A stretch of DNA of 64,000 nt from Agapanthus africanus (GCA_030015575.1 JASDDO010000016.1:460054141-460118140), one strand, 5' to 3'; counted from the first letter of the stretch, positions 35,542 through 47,354 are shown. Notes: a model not told the origin generated them from the sequence alone. Numbers and translations are program-made.

Positions 35542-37616
35542 TTTCAGGGTCGCTGCAATTAGGAGAGAGAGAAGAAAACACTCTAGCATGATGCTCTTGC
35601 AAGTTTAGAGTGGTTTTTAGTTTATCTAAACTGGATGGCTCCCACTGTTTCTCGAATCCTTCCCCAAACCATAAAAGAAGAATTAGCCAGGACTATTCTC
35701 ACCGTACAATACTTGCTTAACCGTTCAGCCAGGCCAGTGTCGATACTTCGAGGGAGGTTTTCCAACGCTTTCGCGAAGTTCCTTAATTAAATAACCTCTT
35801 TTCTCTGGGGGCGTAGCCCCGCTGACACCTTTCTAGACACCTACTTGGTTTATAGCATTGATCGTTAAGTGACGAATATCCTGATAAGTAGCATATACTC
35901 ACAGTAGGATCGGGATCCAAATATCATCGTATGATAATGTTGAAGGTATCCTACCAACATTCATCAAACTCCAAATGGTATGCATCTCTTTGCAAATTTC
36001 AGTTTCTTTAGAAATTCCCGATATATATTTTTGCCCTATGCTCTTATGACCTTGGCGTTAGGTCAAAATGTCATATGTCACATGTCAAGTTCTACCCATC
36101 ATTATTTTGTTAATTTGAACCCATCCGTATATATCCTTGACGTTCGGCCAAAATGATAATACGACTGTCCCAAACTAACTCATCTATCTATGCAACAAAT
36201 GAATACCCAGCAGCTACCAAACACTATGCCTTGGCATTAGGTCAAAATATATAGCTTGAATACTACTGAATACTCAAATGAAATGACGGAGGGCTACGAA
36301 TAGTTTTGGCGAAACCGTGAACGTAGTGAACTTGATATAACCGAAGGAACCTGATAGCTTTTAAAAGGAGTGGTTAAAGCTCCGCAATTAAAAAATATCT
36401 TCTGTTTAAAAATAACCGAGCGGTTTCTTTTAAATTGTTCCAACGCTTAAACTTTTTGGTTTATTTTCTTTGCATTAATAATAATGCGTCCCATCATTAA
36501 CCTATCATTGCAGAAAACAACGAAAATACAACGTCCTCTTATGCCATCCGCATTCGCCTCTGGGTCCCGTCATCACCCGTTAGGTTACTTAACTAACGAC
36601 AGAGCGGGGGCTGGGCTAGCGCGGGTGTAAAACATAAGTGACGTCTAAATAGCTATCATATATAGATATTGTACATTCGTCAGACGCAATAATAGGCATT
36701 CCAGATCTCAGATGAACTTTATTGGATATACAAGCAATCCGCGTTTGTTTAGAGCCTGCAACAAAAGACGGATTACACAGTTGTGATGAATAGCCATTAC
36801 CCCACCCTAGACCCCTACGGGTACGGCAAACTACCCGCCAAGTATCCGAAATGAAGCGGTCTCCCTCAACAAAGTGAGTAGGCCACTAAACACTTCAAAG
36901 TACCCGGTAGTTTGTGTATCCCACCTTGGATCTGTCCTAGGAGCAAAAACAGTAAAATGAAATAATACAACGATGGCTACAACCGCAACCTGGATGCGCC
37001 CCGCAAAATAATATTACAACATATTACATTTACATTGAATGAATTAAAATAATAACCCATTACAAAACCTCGGCTAATCACCACAACAGTCCAATACAGT
37101 TCATAAACACAAACAGTAAAATCCATTACAGAAATGTGCAACCCCCTGCCAACCGACATACTAGCAGTTAGGGAAGGTTTACGAACACATTATACAAACA
37201 CAGATATAAACAAATTAGCAAACATCGCAAAATTTCGATCGAGCAAACATTTTAGATTCTACTGCAAAACTTCTCTGTGCACCTGAGATCTTAGCAGAAA
37301 ATAAAATATCCCAGAAATATCATTATTAACACAAAAGGGTTACTGGAAAAATTGGGGTTGACTCGGCCTAACTCGGCCGCAGATCCGCGGCGGATCGCAT
37401 GGATCCGCCGCGGTTCCGCGGTGAGATTGCCGAGTCACGAGTCCAAATTTTTTCAGAAGCCCTATAATTCCCTGCTTGTTATTCTGAAGGTTCCTGAAAA
37501 ATTTTTAGGGCCTGTTTTAAAATCGACAGAAACCGTGTTAAATTGATGATTTTTCCTGTTCTATTTGCGTTCGAAATTGTAACGACTTTGCTAATAAGTT
37601 AATTATTGTTTAGCGA
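35542..37616 (-). other. Long untranslated 5' leader of copia A
   Basis: Similar to the copia B leader over its length, with hairpin units at 36043-36076 and 36223-36254 and the gggcgtagccccgc hairpin near 35810. No long reading frame. A GC-rich palindromic patch (ccgcggcggatc, gatccgccgcgg) is near 37383-37425. Confidence 0.75.
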
Positions 37617-37629
37617 GGCTCTGATACCA
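37617..37629 (-). other. Primer binding site (initiator tRNA-Met) of copia A
   Basis: Minus strand reads TGGTATCAGAGCC one base after the 5' LTR. Confidence 0.95.
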
Positions 37630-39200
37630 CTGTAAGTCGATGTGCAACACCCCACGACTTGCGGGGAGGCGGAAATATGAAAAACGATCTTGTTCTTTGC
37701 TTAAACATCGACTAACCGCATGAATCGAAGCTAAACGATAACTAACAACTATCATAGAAGTTCTACACTACTATGTGAAGTGATTATACCTAAAGAACCG
37801 TGTCGTTCGTCTTTACGTTCTCCACCTCGTCCTCGGCCTTCTCCAAGTACTAGACGATCCACCCGAGAGCTTTGCTTCAAGCTTTACCTCAAACTAGAAG
37901 TAACTAGGTTTCTTAAAGTGCTAATCTAAGTAACCTAGGTGATATAGAGAAGGGTTATGGATTAAGTAGTCTATTCTAATCCTTGATCTCAACATATGAG
38001 AGGGGAGGATTAGGGTTTGAAGAGAGAGAGCTTGAGGAGAGAGAAGGTGAGCATAAGAATGAGATGAGATAATGATCTATCATAATATATATCAAGCATT
38101 ATCATTTATCCAAATAAAAGAAAATAAAGGATTTACAACCATGCTTGATAAATATCAAAGGGTGATTCATCTCCATGAGTCATTAAGCATTTATGATGCA
38201 TTAATGACATGGATGAATCACTCATATGACTCACTAATCTCATTTAATGCATATGACACCTACACCCCAAGTCATCATCTTCTAGAAGCTTCTCGTAAAA
38301 TTACGAGAACGTCCCTCCTATCCGTAAAAACACGGAAAAGCTTTTAGACTGTATAAATCCAATATTCCGATACTAGAATCTGGCTTAAACCAAAACCGAC
38401 TAGTAAAAACTGTCCGAAAAGTCGTACGTGCGTAAACACACGTATGCGTCCGAACCCTTGTCGTAAAACCAAACGACCTCTATATCGTTTCGCCTGGAGC
38501 AGGGAAACTCTCTGTGTGGGACTCTAATGACTCGACTAATACGCTGGCAGTGGGTTTAACCACAGACCGCAAGCGGCACTAGCTGTACGTAATGGTCCCC
38601 AGATAGATGTCGATAAGAAGGCCGATGAGGAAACCCATCCGAACTCCTACTGAGCCTGATGTGACAATCTCCGTACAGTCCGGTTTGTTCGTCTAAGACT
38701 ATCGCATATCGGGCCTAGGGGGCGGCAAGCGTCAGTTCCCAAATAGCGGTATAAGTCATGTCGGAGCGAAGCCCATTACACCCTGAGAAACTACTGGAAC
38801 CTACCAGTAAATCTCGCTTGCCCTGGCCAGGGACTTTACGTAATGGCTCTCTGACACAGCGCGATATCAACTCCCAATACCGAGAGAGACGAATCCTGTC
38901 TAACCGCCACTGCCTCTAAGTGCTCGGGACTGCACCCAACTGCTACCTGTTTGCACGACTCCTTTGAGCCGTGGTAGGGTAGCTGTTCTCGCCAAAAATT
39001 TCTACGCAAAGGAGTCCAAGGTATCAAATGGCAGCGATGCGCTTAGGGAAATGCGAACCAGTATCTTCCGGCCTGTATTTTGATAAACTACCGAAGGAGA
39101 AACTATTAAATTCTGATGGTATTGGAAGCATCTCGAAAAAACCTTCGATTTGATATATTATGGGCCTCATAATTCATCCGGGATCAAAAGTTATGAGGCA

Positions 39201-39557
39201 TCACGTGTCCACACGTGATGGACCTTTAAGAACCCGCTGGAGGAGTTAAAAGATATAATAAAAACTCAGAAAAGACCCCAATGGGGCATCACGTGGTCAC
39301 ACGTGACCATGGGTTACGTGCAGACACGTGATGGGCTTTTAAGGCCTCTAAAATAATGAATAGAATTAAATTCTAAAATCTGTTCCCTAATTAAAAATCA
39401 GAAGTTACCTCAATGAGGTATCACTTGCTCACACGTGACCAATAGTCACGTGCTGACACGTGATGGTTAAGACAACAACATAAACAAGCGGCCGTTAAAG
39501 GACTCGATTGGGGGTCACGTGCTCACACGTGACCAAGGGTCACGTGCCAGCACGTGA
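39201..39557. promoter_or_regulatory. Upstream array of paired CACGTG G-boxes
   Basis: At least seven dyads of the form TCACGTG-N4-CACGTGA: 39201, 39289, 39314, 39421, 39446, 39515 and 39540, some with one arm decayed. The spacer is always 4 bp, placing the two box centres 10 bp apart. CACGTG is the G-box bound by plant bHLH and bZIP factors; binding here is inferred. Confidence 0.8.
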
Positions 39558-39871
39558 CTGGCTTCGAAAGCCTTACAGTTAATAGAATTAAATTCTAAAA
39601 AGCTTCTAAATCTTTCCAAAGGGAAAAGAATTATAGGGACCGTTGGATTAAAGATCCAAGGGTGATTAAATATCACCAATTTATGGAAAGATTTTAGACA
39701 AGGAAAGATTTGCCTAAATCTCACCAAAAATAACAAACAGAATATCTTTGGATTTAAAATCCAACGGTGAATAAAATTCACTGAATGATCTAAAGGATCA
39801 TATTAATTATGAAAACAAACAAAATCTTTCAAAGAAAGATTTGCTAAACAAATTGATTCTTTTCTTTCTCC

Positions 39872-39879
39872 TATAAATA
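39872..39879 (+). promoter_or_regulatory. TATA box of the solo H-family LTR
   Basis: TATAAATAGGAG, at the position conserved in all H-family LTRs, followed by a purine-rich leader of short palindromes. Confidence 0.7.
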
Positions 39880-39935
39880 GGAGCCAAGAAAAGAAGAGAA
39901 AGGAGGAACTCTTTTGGAGAGAAAAACAGAGAGAG

Positions 39936-40400
39936 GAGAATTTAATTCTCAAGAGGGAAGAAAAGAAAGGAGAATTTAATTCTCAACAAAGAAAACCCTA
40001 TGTGAGAAAAGAAAGGGAATCAAAACTTCAAACAGAGAATTTAATTCTCAAAATCCAAGAGTTTAACTCTTATACAAAAAAGAACTTAGTTCTTCTTCTG
40101 GTTGAAGATCTGCACAAAGCACATCTCCCCATAAGTTGAGAATTTAATTCTCATCGGGTCGAGATCCTGCCATGCAGATCCTAAATTTAGAAGGGGAATT
40201 GAGTTTTGAGAATTTAATTCTCCTAAAACAAAACTAGGGTTTAACCCTAATCAAGAATTTAATTTTTTTACATATCTGGGAATTTAATTCCTTTAAAAAG
40301 AAATCAGGGTTTTATCCTAAATAAGAATTTAATTCTTTCACAATAGGAATTTAATTCCTCCAAAATCATAATTAGGGTTTAACCCTACAGAGAATTCAAT
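39936..40400. repeat. Cluster of short palindromes with a shared AT centre
   Basis: Many 11-15-bp inverted repeats in series, for example gagaatttaattctc (39936, 39970, 40035, 40138), agagtttaactct (40058), aagaacttagttctt (40080), then ggaatttaattcc- and agggtttaaccct-type units to 40400. Arms differ from unit to unit while the TTTAA/TTAG centre is kept. Confidence 0.85.
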
Positions 40401-40449
40401 TCTTAAAATAGAGAGACTTAAAAGATCTCTGTTCATGAAAAGAACTAGG

Positions 40450-41215
40450 GTCACGTGCCCCCACGTGACCCTTGAAAAGATCCCTGAAGAAAAGAAGCTT
40501 TGAGGCAATGCCTCACGTGCTCCCATGTGACTCCCAAAACGCAGAAAGAAAAAGCAAAGGAAATGAAAGCTTTGGGCGCTCTCATGTGTTATCACGTGAC
40601 CCCTCAGCAAATGCTTTAACAATTGGCACACAGATCCCCATCACGTGCCAACACGTGATGCTCTAAAATAAAAATAAAAGCGTTTAACACTTATTCGCAG
40701 ATTTGAGGATAAAACAAAAGGAGATCTGGCTCCACATTTAGGGCGCCCTCACGTGTCCCCACGTGACCCCTAACAAATCTCTTTAATATCCAATGGATGG
40801 ATGCCTATCACGTGCCCGAACGTGATGGCCAGAGAGTCAAAAAGTATTTAACACTTATTTGCAGAACAAAGTAAAAGGAAATCTGGCCCCATCTTCAGAT
40901 GCCTTACGTGCTCATACGTGATGGCCTGAAAACTAAGTGTTTAACACTTATTTGCAGCCTTAAGGGTAAAATAAAAGAGTTTCGGCCCAATCTCAGGCGC
41001 CTCACGTGACCCCACGTGACCACCCCATTTTTAGTGTTTAACACTATTTTTTTTAAAAGCGCATCATGTGGGAACACGTGATTGTCAAATACCTTCTAGT
41101 GTTAACACTATTTCAAAACCAATCTAGCCCAAAATGGCTAAGTTTTTCCAGAGGCAGGATTCCCCTTTGACTGAACTTTAAATATACCCTTGTTTTCCAA
41201 ACTTGATCATTTCAC
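40450..41215. promoter_or_regulatory. Downstream array of paired CACGTG G-boxes
   Basis: About nine further dyads near 40451, 40512, 40583, 40640, 40749, 40808, 40908, 40999 and 41064, each with a 4-bp spacer; a few arms read CATGTG or TACGTG. They alternate with agtgtttaacact-type palindromes. Confidence 0.8.
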
Positions 41216-41454
41216 GTGACATTCAAAGTAAACTCCAGAGCCATGATGAATGGTCAGTGCCTAATAAAAGCCAAAATGTTGTCAGAGCCCCCAAACCTTT
41301 GTTTAGCATTGCTGAATGATGAGGGGCTGAACCCAGACAAATGTCTAATGGCCTAAAGGGCCAATATTTCAAACATAATTGGACTTAGCCCAAACTGGCC
41401 ATAAGTCCTCAAATCATTTTGAACTGAGCACATCTGCTCTTTCAACCAACTCAT

Positions 41455-41915
41455 TGGTTCAAGGGTACATCTCTGAACTCCTCTGACACCTGTCGTTGTA
41501 ATCCTTCAACGTCGTCAGAGAGGTGATGGGTCCCGACAGCCATACATTAAATGGACCACCACGTCCCTAAACTGGAACTGGACCACTATGTCCCTAAACT
41601 GGAACAATAGAGCCCAAATGCTCTTTTTTCGGATCTAAACGATCCCGTTTAAGTTGATCTTAGCCTCAAAAATGGCTAACGTATCCTTAAACTTTCAAAC
41701 AGACTTTAGTCCCAAATCGGACTATAAATCTCCCAAACTAACTTTGGTTCGAGGGTACATCTCTGAACTCCTCTGATATTTGTCGTTGTAATCCTTCAAC
41801 GTCGTCAGAGAGGTGACGGGTCCCGACGGCTATACATTCAATGGACCACTATGTCCCTAAACTGGAACAATGGAGCCTCCAAATGCTCTTTTGTCGGATC
41901 TAAACGATCCCGTTA
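41455..41915 (+). repeat. Direct repeat of about 295-bp period in the solo LTR
   Basis: Two copies of a block beginning ggttcaagggtacatctc (about 41456) and ggttcgagggtacatctc (about 41751). Each holds the ctctga...tcagagaggtga stem-loop followed by the ggaccactatgtccctaaa unit. Other H-family LTRs have the block once. Confidence 0.85.
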
Positions 41916-42972
41916 AGTTGATCTTAGTCTTAAACTAGACTAACGTATCCTTAACAAACGTTTGAGTTGGTCTTAGCCTCAAATATGGCTAACGTATCCT
42001 CAAACCAAAACCCCAAAACCAAATCTAAGAAAATACGGATTTGGACTAATCCACGTCCTACGGGTGACGACATAAATTAGTCTCCGTATACAATCCAAGG
42101 GCAACCACAAACAAAACAAACACCCACGACACGAAGTGACCAGCTGGAGAAGGAGAAAGTTGTTACCGCGATGCGGTAGCGTAATTAACTGCAGGGGCTT
42201 GCGCCTGCAGTGAAGAGCGTCCCCACAATCAAAAAACCCCTCAAACGAGGGGGAATCTGACGAAGTCTGCTACATCGGCCGCATCCGTCTAAACCTCCGA
42301 TACACGGTGCCATAAATCAACTTGTCATCTTCGGAGAGGTGTACGGATAGCACCAATTAGCATCTGCCCCAAATCTTAGGCAAGACGTCCATGTCTTGGC
42401 CGCCGTTCGGAGGGGAACAGTAGCAATCTAAGAACAGTGGGACACACTCGAGGCGAAGTAGCAGTGTCAAGTCTGCGGACTATGCTGTACTCATGTCACC
42501 TGGGAACTGTTAACTGACGACTGGTATAAAAACCCAACCAACAGTTCCCTGCGAGTCCTGCCCGGTGTACCCGTAACCCAACGAGCACCTGTATACTATC
42601 TCCAGTACGACGTACTGACGGCTGTGGGACAGACCATCTCCCCAACTGGGATGAGAAGCGTACACACTAGTCTACTCAGGAGTATCGATGCCCTGTCTCG
42701 ATAATCCTACGACTAGGGACCTGAATAAGGATGTGCTTGTAGACTACCCAGCCCCCACGAGTGTGACTGCCATCACAATGCTGGTAGTCAAGCAAGATCA
42801 TAAGAGCTCTATCAATACGTATACTCACATATTAAGATAGAAAAACCAAGTAGCATACTACCATGTTTAGCAAGACTGTTATATACATGTGAATATCCCA
42901 AGCTTCCATTAAATAATATACAAACTAGTATGATACAATAATGGCCCATAGGGCATATACACTAACAGACGG

Positions 42973-43197
42973 ACCCAGGCTCCTGAAATCTGCTACGGTA
43001 CCCACACGATCAACTGGTCTGGCCACCACATTGTTCACGGACTGCTAAACGTTTCGCAAACCTTCCTGAAAAGCTTCAGCTTGCTGCTGGTTTAGCTCGG
43101 TCTATCGCTTTTGGTTCTCTAACATCCCACGGATTACTCCAAGCATAGCGGCTTCGTCAATACGCCTTTGGTACGTTTTCAGATTCTTGTCCGCCAT
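42973..43197 (-). pseudogene. Gypsy gag, N-terminal part
   Basis: Minus strand from an ATG at 43197 reads MADKNLKTYQRRIDEAAM, the charged, coiled-coil-like start of a plant gypsy gag. In-frame TAG codons follow within about 75 codons, both replacing probable Gln codons. It is cut at 42973 by copia A and resumes at 19522. The inserted length plus duplication (23,445 bp) is a multiple of three, so the frame is not shifted by the insertion itself. Confidence 0.75.
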
Positions 43198-43577
43198 GTT
43201 CCTGAAATCAAAGCACCCAAAGGATTAGCATGATAACAGATTCAAAATATAAATCAAGGATATGAATTAAGGCTAGAACTCCAAGTTACTTAAATAGAGT
43301 ACCGGATTGTAACCATGCCGCGGTATCATAGCTACAATCACATAAATCCACCCAAGTCGCCTAAGTCCTAGAGATAAACAAAGGAAACCAGGTTTTCGAG
43401 TCGATATGCAAAGGAGGTTTGCATATCGTAAAAGTAGAATCAAGAGGAGGTTAAGATTCAAAAATGGTAAGACGGTAAGGTGGCAGGACATGTTTCCTTA
43501 TCACGAGTATTCTGATTCGTGTATTGGGTCCAATACCCAACTACAAAAGAATCAAACCCGATTAACTTAAATCCTAT
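43198..43577 (-). other. 5' leader of the gypsy element
   Basis: No gene. Short untranslated segment between the primer site and gag; contains a ttgggtccaatacccaa palindrome near 43525. Confidence 0.7.
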
Positions 43578-43590
43578 GGCTCTGATACCA
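43578..43590 (-). other. Primer binding site (initiator tRNA-Met) of the gypsy element
   Basis: Minus strand reads TGGTATCAGAGCC, about 10 bases after the end of the 5' LTR. Confidence 0.93.
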
Positions 43591-43599
43591 AAAGAACCA

Positions 43600-46500
43600 T
43601 GTCACGCCCCGCTTCCCAGAGCACGCTAAGATAGGCACGTGACATAACCAACCATACTACCTGTGGATAAGAAATATCCTTCCACAGTCACATTACGGCT
43701 GTAGAGATATCAAGAACAATAATAAACTATCTAATACATGTCCATAAGCCAGAATAAAACGAGTCAAGAATAAAATAATGCGGAAGCAAGAGATCCAATA
43801 CAAGAAAAAACTGGAATGTACGTCCCATAATGCGGGCTCACATCAGGAATGAAAATATCGAAAGTAAAATGAACTAACTACTAGCAAGTCCTCACTGCTT
43901 AGCCTGCTGACTGAAATACTCTTGCTCGGCCTGCAGCAAAGGTAAAGAATCTGGGCCATGCAAAACCCGGACGTCAGTGCGTCATAATATCAAGCAATAC
44001 TATAAACAGGGGTAACAAGATATGCAGGTATGAGTATAAATGGTAAAACAGGAATAACCGAGACATAAGTGAGGACAGATGCAAAACCCAGACGTCAGTG
44101 CGTCATAATATCAAGCAATACTATAAACAGGGGTAACAAGATATGCAGGTATGAGTATAAATGGTAAAACAGGTATAACCGAGACATAAGTGAGGATGGT
44201 GAGGGTAATGTGTAGTGAGTATTTTAAACTGGTCTACTGCGTTAACTACTCTCAAGTCTTTGAAATCAATTTGATGAATCATCGATATAACTCAATAGTA
44301 TCCCGTGCGTGCCCGGGATCACGGTGAAGATTCTCGTGCTGAATCCGAGACGTGCCGCTAGGCAGTAAAAGGGTAGTATGTAACGATGAGTGATGTCAGC
44401 AGCATCATCCCGGGGCTGGCCTAGCCCGTAAGACTGATCAGTGAAGGTATCGAACTGTCGAGTTACAAGTCAGGTTTCATCATTGATTTCCCCATACCCC
44501 CAGGTTATATGTTTAAGTCAGGAATTAATAATCTGAAGCTAATGCCAATACAGGATCAACAGGTACAGGTTTATCTGTATAGACAACAGGGAATGTCCGT
44601 AAGGACAACAGGTCAATTTGTTGGCATTAGTAACAAGATCAAGTAACAGGTAAAGCCATGGTACATCAGGTCAAGTCAGGTAGTATATAGGTATCATGTC
44701 ATGATAAGAAGTGCACGGTACCATGTCGTGTCAAGAAGTGCACGGTATCACGACGTGTCAAGTAATGGTATATCAAGTCATGTCAGGGGTGCACAAATGT
44801 CACGTGGGTGCTCATATTCAAACTACAATAAGCATGGGTATACCAAAACAAGTATGGGGTACTAATGGAACAATAAAAAAAAAGAAACATTATGACGTGG
44901 TATACAAATAGGTACAGATTAAAACATATGGATGCACGGTTATCGATTTAAGTTAGGGTTATGGTTCCAACACTAATTAAATACACTTTATCAAATAAGG
45001 AATGTTAAAATCTCGTTAATATGTATTAAATGATCTAGGGATGCATTTGAATATATATTAGGCTAGATGTATGCAAACAGGTGTCCGATAGGGTATAAAC
45101 TATTAAAAAGGGTACTATGGGCTATGCAACCAAGCACTATGTGATATAAATATGGACGTGGGTACCACGTATTGTAAACTAAAATGCAACATGATATGTT
45201 TCAAGTTCTAGATCTAAAATGATATAATGGAACATCGAAATGTTAAAATGGAACATGTGACATTAGATTTAATCTACAGGTTTAATATGCAATTAAATAA
45301 GTATAAAATAATATGAATAGCATGTAGCAAGTTTTACTTGCCTACGGATCAAGAAACGGGTATACGGAACGTCACACGTCGGCGGGAAAAGTCGCGACGC
45401 GCGCACGGTACATGGAACGGATCCAAACAACGCACAAAGTGATCACACGGGTCAGGTACGCTCGCTGGGTCGTCGGGATCGTCGACGTCGTCACGGCTCC
45501 GGCGATCTACAGAGATCGAGAATTACAGAAAAGAAAAGAAAGAGAAGAAAAAGAAGAAAGGAACGAGGAAGAAGAAGCATGAGAAGAAAAGAAAGCTTAC
45601 CGCGGTTGCAGAGAGGAGTCGCGAGGGTGTCGACGGCCGTGAATGAGCTCCGGCAAAGCTAAGGTTTGGTGTCTAGTGTTTTTTATGGTTTTAGGGTTTG
45701 GGCTCGGGTTTTGTTGGCTGGGGTTCTTGGGTGAAGGCTTGGGGTTGGAGGATGGGAGGAGATGGAGATAGAGGAGAGAAGAAGATCGAGGAGAAGATGA
45801 AGATGGAGGTGGTGACGGCGAAACTAGGGTTTGGGTATGGGTTTTCTCATCGCGGTGGGTGCAGGGATGAGAGGAAGTCGAGTGTGCAGGGGTTTCGATG
45901 ATGGAGAAGAAGAGAGAGGATGAGGAAGAAGATGATGAGGGTTGAGGAGCGAGGACGAGTGTGCAGGGGAGGCTGGCTTAGGGTTAGGGTTTCGTTGTTG
46001 CGATGGGTTCTCGCGGGGCTCGGTTTCTTTTAAAGAAGAGAAGAAGAGAGAATAGAAAAGAGGTGACGGTAGCGGGGAAAGCAGCGACCCGACTCGAGAA
46101 GCTACAGTGAATGCGAGAGGAGAGAGAGAGGGTTCGAGAGGAGAGAGAAAGAAGAGAGAGAGAGAGAGAGACTGCGTGGGAGGGAGAAAGAGAAAGAAAG
46201 AGGAGAGAGGATGGTGGGGTCCACGAGAGATAGAAGAAAGAGAAAGAAGGAGAGGGATTCTGAGTAGTGGGCCAGAGAAGAAAGAGAAAGAGAGAGAAGT
46301 GAGGTTGTTAATTGTTTGGATTTTAATTTAGAAATATTATGTTAGTTATATAAATTTTTAATCTGTTGATTTTAAAATAAATATATTAATTTAAATAAAT
46401 TCGAATTTTGGTGGAATACAAAAGTATTTCAAAATGCGCCCGGATCGGGTCTAAAAATTTAGATTTTAAATACGAAAATTATATGCAACTTCCAAATTTT

Positions 46501-46931
46501 AAAATGAATGATTAGATAACGAAAATGCATACCCCTAAAAACGGATGCACGTACGTGCACGTAGCCATCCAAACATGTTCGTTCCATTGAACGGGACGAG
46601 AACGAGATGCGCGGACGCTACCACGGGGTTAGGGGTATCATGCAGACTAGGAAATGCAATTTTAATTTATATTCCGTGTCCTAAAATGTTATATGTAAAA
46701 TATACGATGCTAGATGAAATGCCAATATGCAGTTTACACTAGATGCACGTGTCTATGTAACAAGCCAGGGTAATTTATAAATATGAATCAACAAGTTCAA
46801 GCATGCGGGTCGGGTCGAATGTAAAGTAAATGTAAAATTATTATTCGCACCCAAACACGATAAATAAATAAAATACCACAGATAAACAAATACAGAAACA
46901 GAAATTGGTGTAACTGATCTCGGTTGTTACA
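43600..46931 (-). repeat. 5' LTR of the gypsy element
   Basis: 3332 bp, collinear with the 3' LTR (11948-15257), including the duplication of about 120 bp (43958-44198), the CT-rich sense leader and the TATA box (46346-46354). Small indels in the GA-rich tract (more GA units near 46153-46200 here) account for most of the length difference. Confidence 0.95.
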
Positions 46932-46936
46932 CAAAT

Positions 46937-47354
46937 CCTTGATCCAAACACAAATCTAAAATAGACGGATTTGGACTAATCCACGCCTTACGGGCGACAA
47001 CATAAACTAGTCTCCGTATACAATCCACGGGCAACTTTAATAAACAAAATAACACACGATATGAAGTGAACTTCTGGAGCAGGAGAAAGTTGTTATTGCA
47101 ACGCGATAACGTAATTAAATGCAGAGACTTGCGCTTGCAGGGAAGAGCATCCCCACAATCAAAAACCCCTCACAAATGAGGGGGAATCTTATAAAGTCAC
47201 GCTACAATAGTCGCATCTATCCAAATCTCCGATATATGTTACCATAAATCAACTTGGCATCTTCGGAGAGATGGGTGGAATGTCCAAATAGCATCAACCT
47301 CCAAATTCAGGCTAGACGTCCTCCGCGTCTCAGTCCAGTCTTCGGCAGTAAATA
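46937..47354 (+). mobile_element. Left LTR of element H, 3' part
   Basis: Continuation of 9704-11947 after the gypsy insertion. It carries the cggatttggactaatccac block, the gagaaagttgtta block, the hairpin gcgcttgcagg, the CCCCTC...GAGGGG hairpin near 47168 and the cttcggagag block, all collinear with the last 420 bp of the solo LTR. The end (ggcagtaaata) aligns with ggaggggaaca, so the 3' boundary near 47354 is inferred and decayed. No clear primer site follows. Confidence 0.75.

Larger units (their letters stand above)
38984..42419 (+). mobile_element. Solo LTR of the H family (spacer-4 subfamily)
   Basis: 3436 bp, starts TGTTCTCGCC and ends GGGGAACA, flanked by perfect 5-bp duplications GTAGC (38979-38983 and 42420-42424), so both ends are exact. 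In order: paired CACGTG zone (39201-39557), TAGAATTAAATTCTA-type repeats, TATA box (39872-39879), a run of short palindromes (39936-40400), a second CACGTG pair array (40450-41215), a duplicated 295-bp unit (about 41455 and 41750), and the tacggatttggactaatcc block (42034-42062) shared with 46961, with 60153 (reverse) and with the end of the left H LTR. No coding capacity. It is the reference copy for the ends of the family. Confidence 0.95.
19528..42967 (-). mobile_element. Copia A, complete Ty1/copia element with two nested guests
   Basis: Minus-strand copia element with LTRs 19528-21424 and 37631-42967 and target duplications GACGG at 19523-19527 and 42968-42972. It hosts copia B (23346-33502) and a solo H-family LTR (38984-42419). 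Without these guests and one copy of each duplication it is about 9.8 kb, and its LTRs are 1897 and 1896 bp, which confirms the boundaries. The initiator tRNA-Met primer site is 37617-37629. The polyprotein frame is consistent on both sides of the copia B insertion. Lineage is possibly TAR- or Tork-like; a tree is needed to decide. Confidence 0.95.
37631..42967 (-). repeat. 5' LTR of copia A, split by a solo H-family LTR
   Basis: LTR sequence occupies 37631-38983 and 42425-42967. Without the guest it is 1896 bp, one base shorter than the partner LTR at 19528-21424, and collinear with it. The join corresponds to gataggatagcaatc-type sequence at about 20875 in the partner. Confidence 0.95.
11948..46931 (-). 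mobile_element. Tekay-like chromovirus (Ty3/gypsy) hosting nested insertions
   Basis: A complete minus-strand LTR retrotransposon. Both LTRs start TGTAACAACCGAG and end GGGGCGTGACA when read on the minus strand. Exact 5-bp target duplications CAAAT lie at 11943-11947 and 46932-46936. A primer site matching initiator tRNA-Met (43578-43590) follows the 5' LTR. One gag-pol frame with a C-terminal chromodomain marks it as a chromovirus. Removing the copia stack (19528-42967 plus one TSD copy) leaves about 11.5 kb, reasonable for Tekay elements with long LTRs. It inserted in the left LTR of element H. Confidence 0.95.

Noticed and set aside
39201..41215. CRISPR-like array of CACGTG dyads
   Set aside because: Units are short, unevenly spaced and palindromic, in plant LTR DNA; no repeat-spacer structure.
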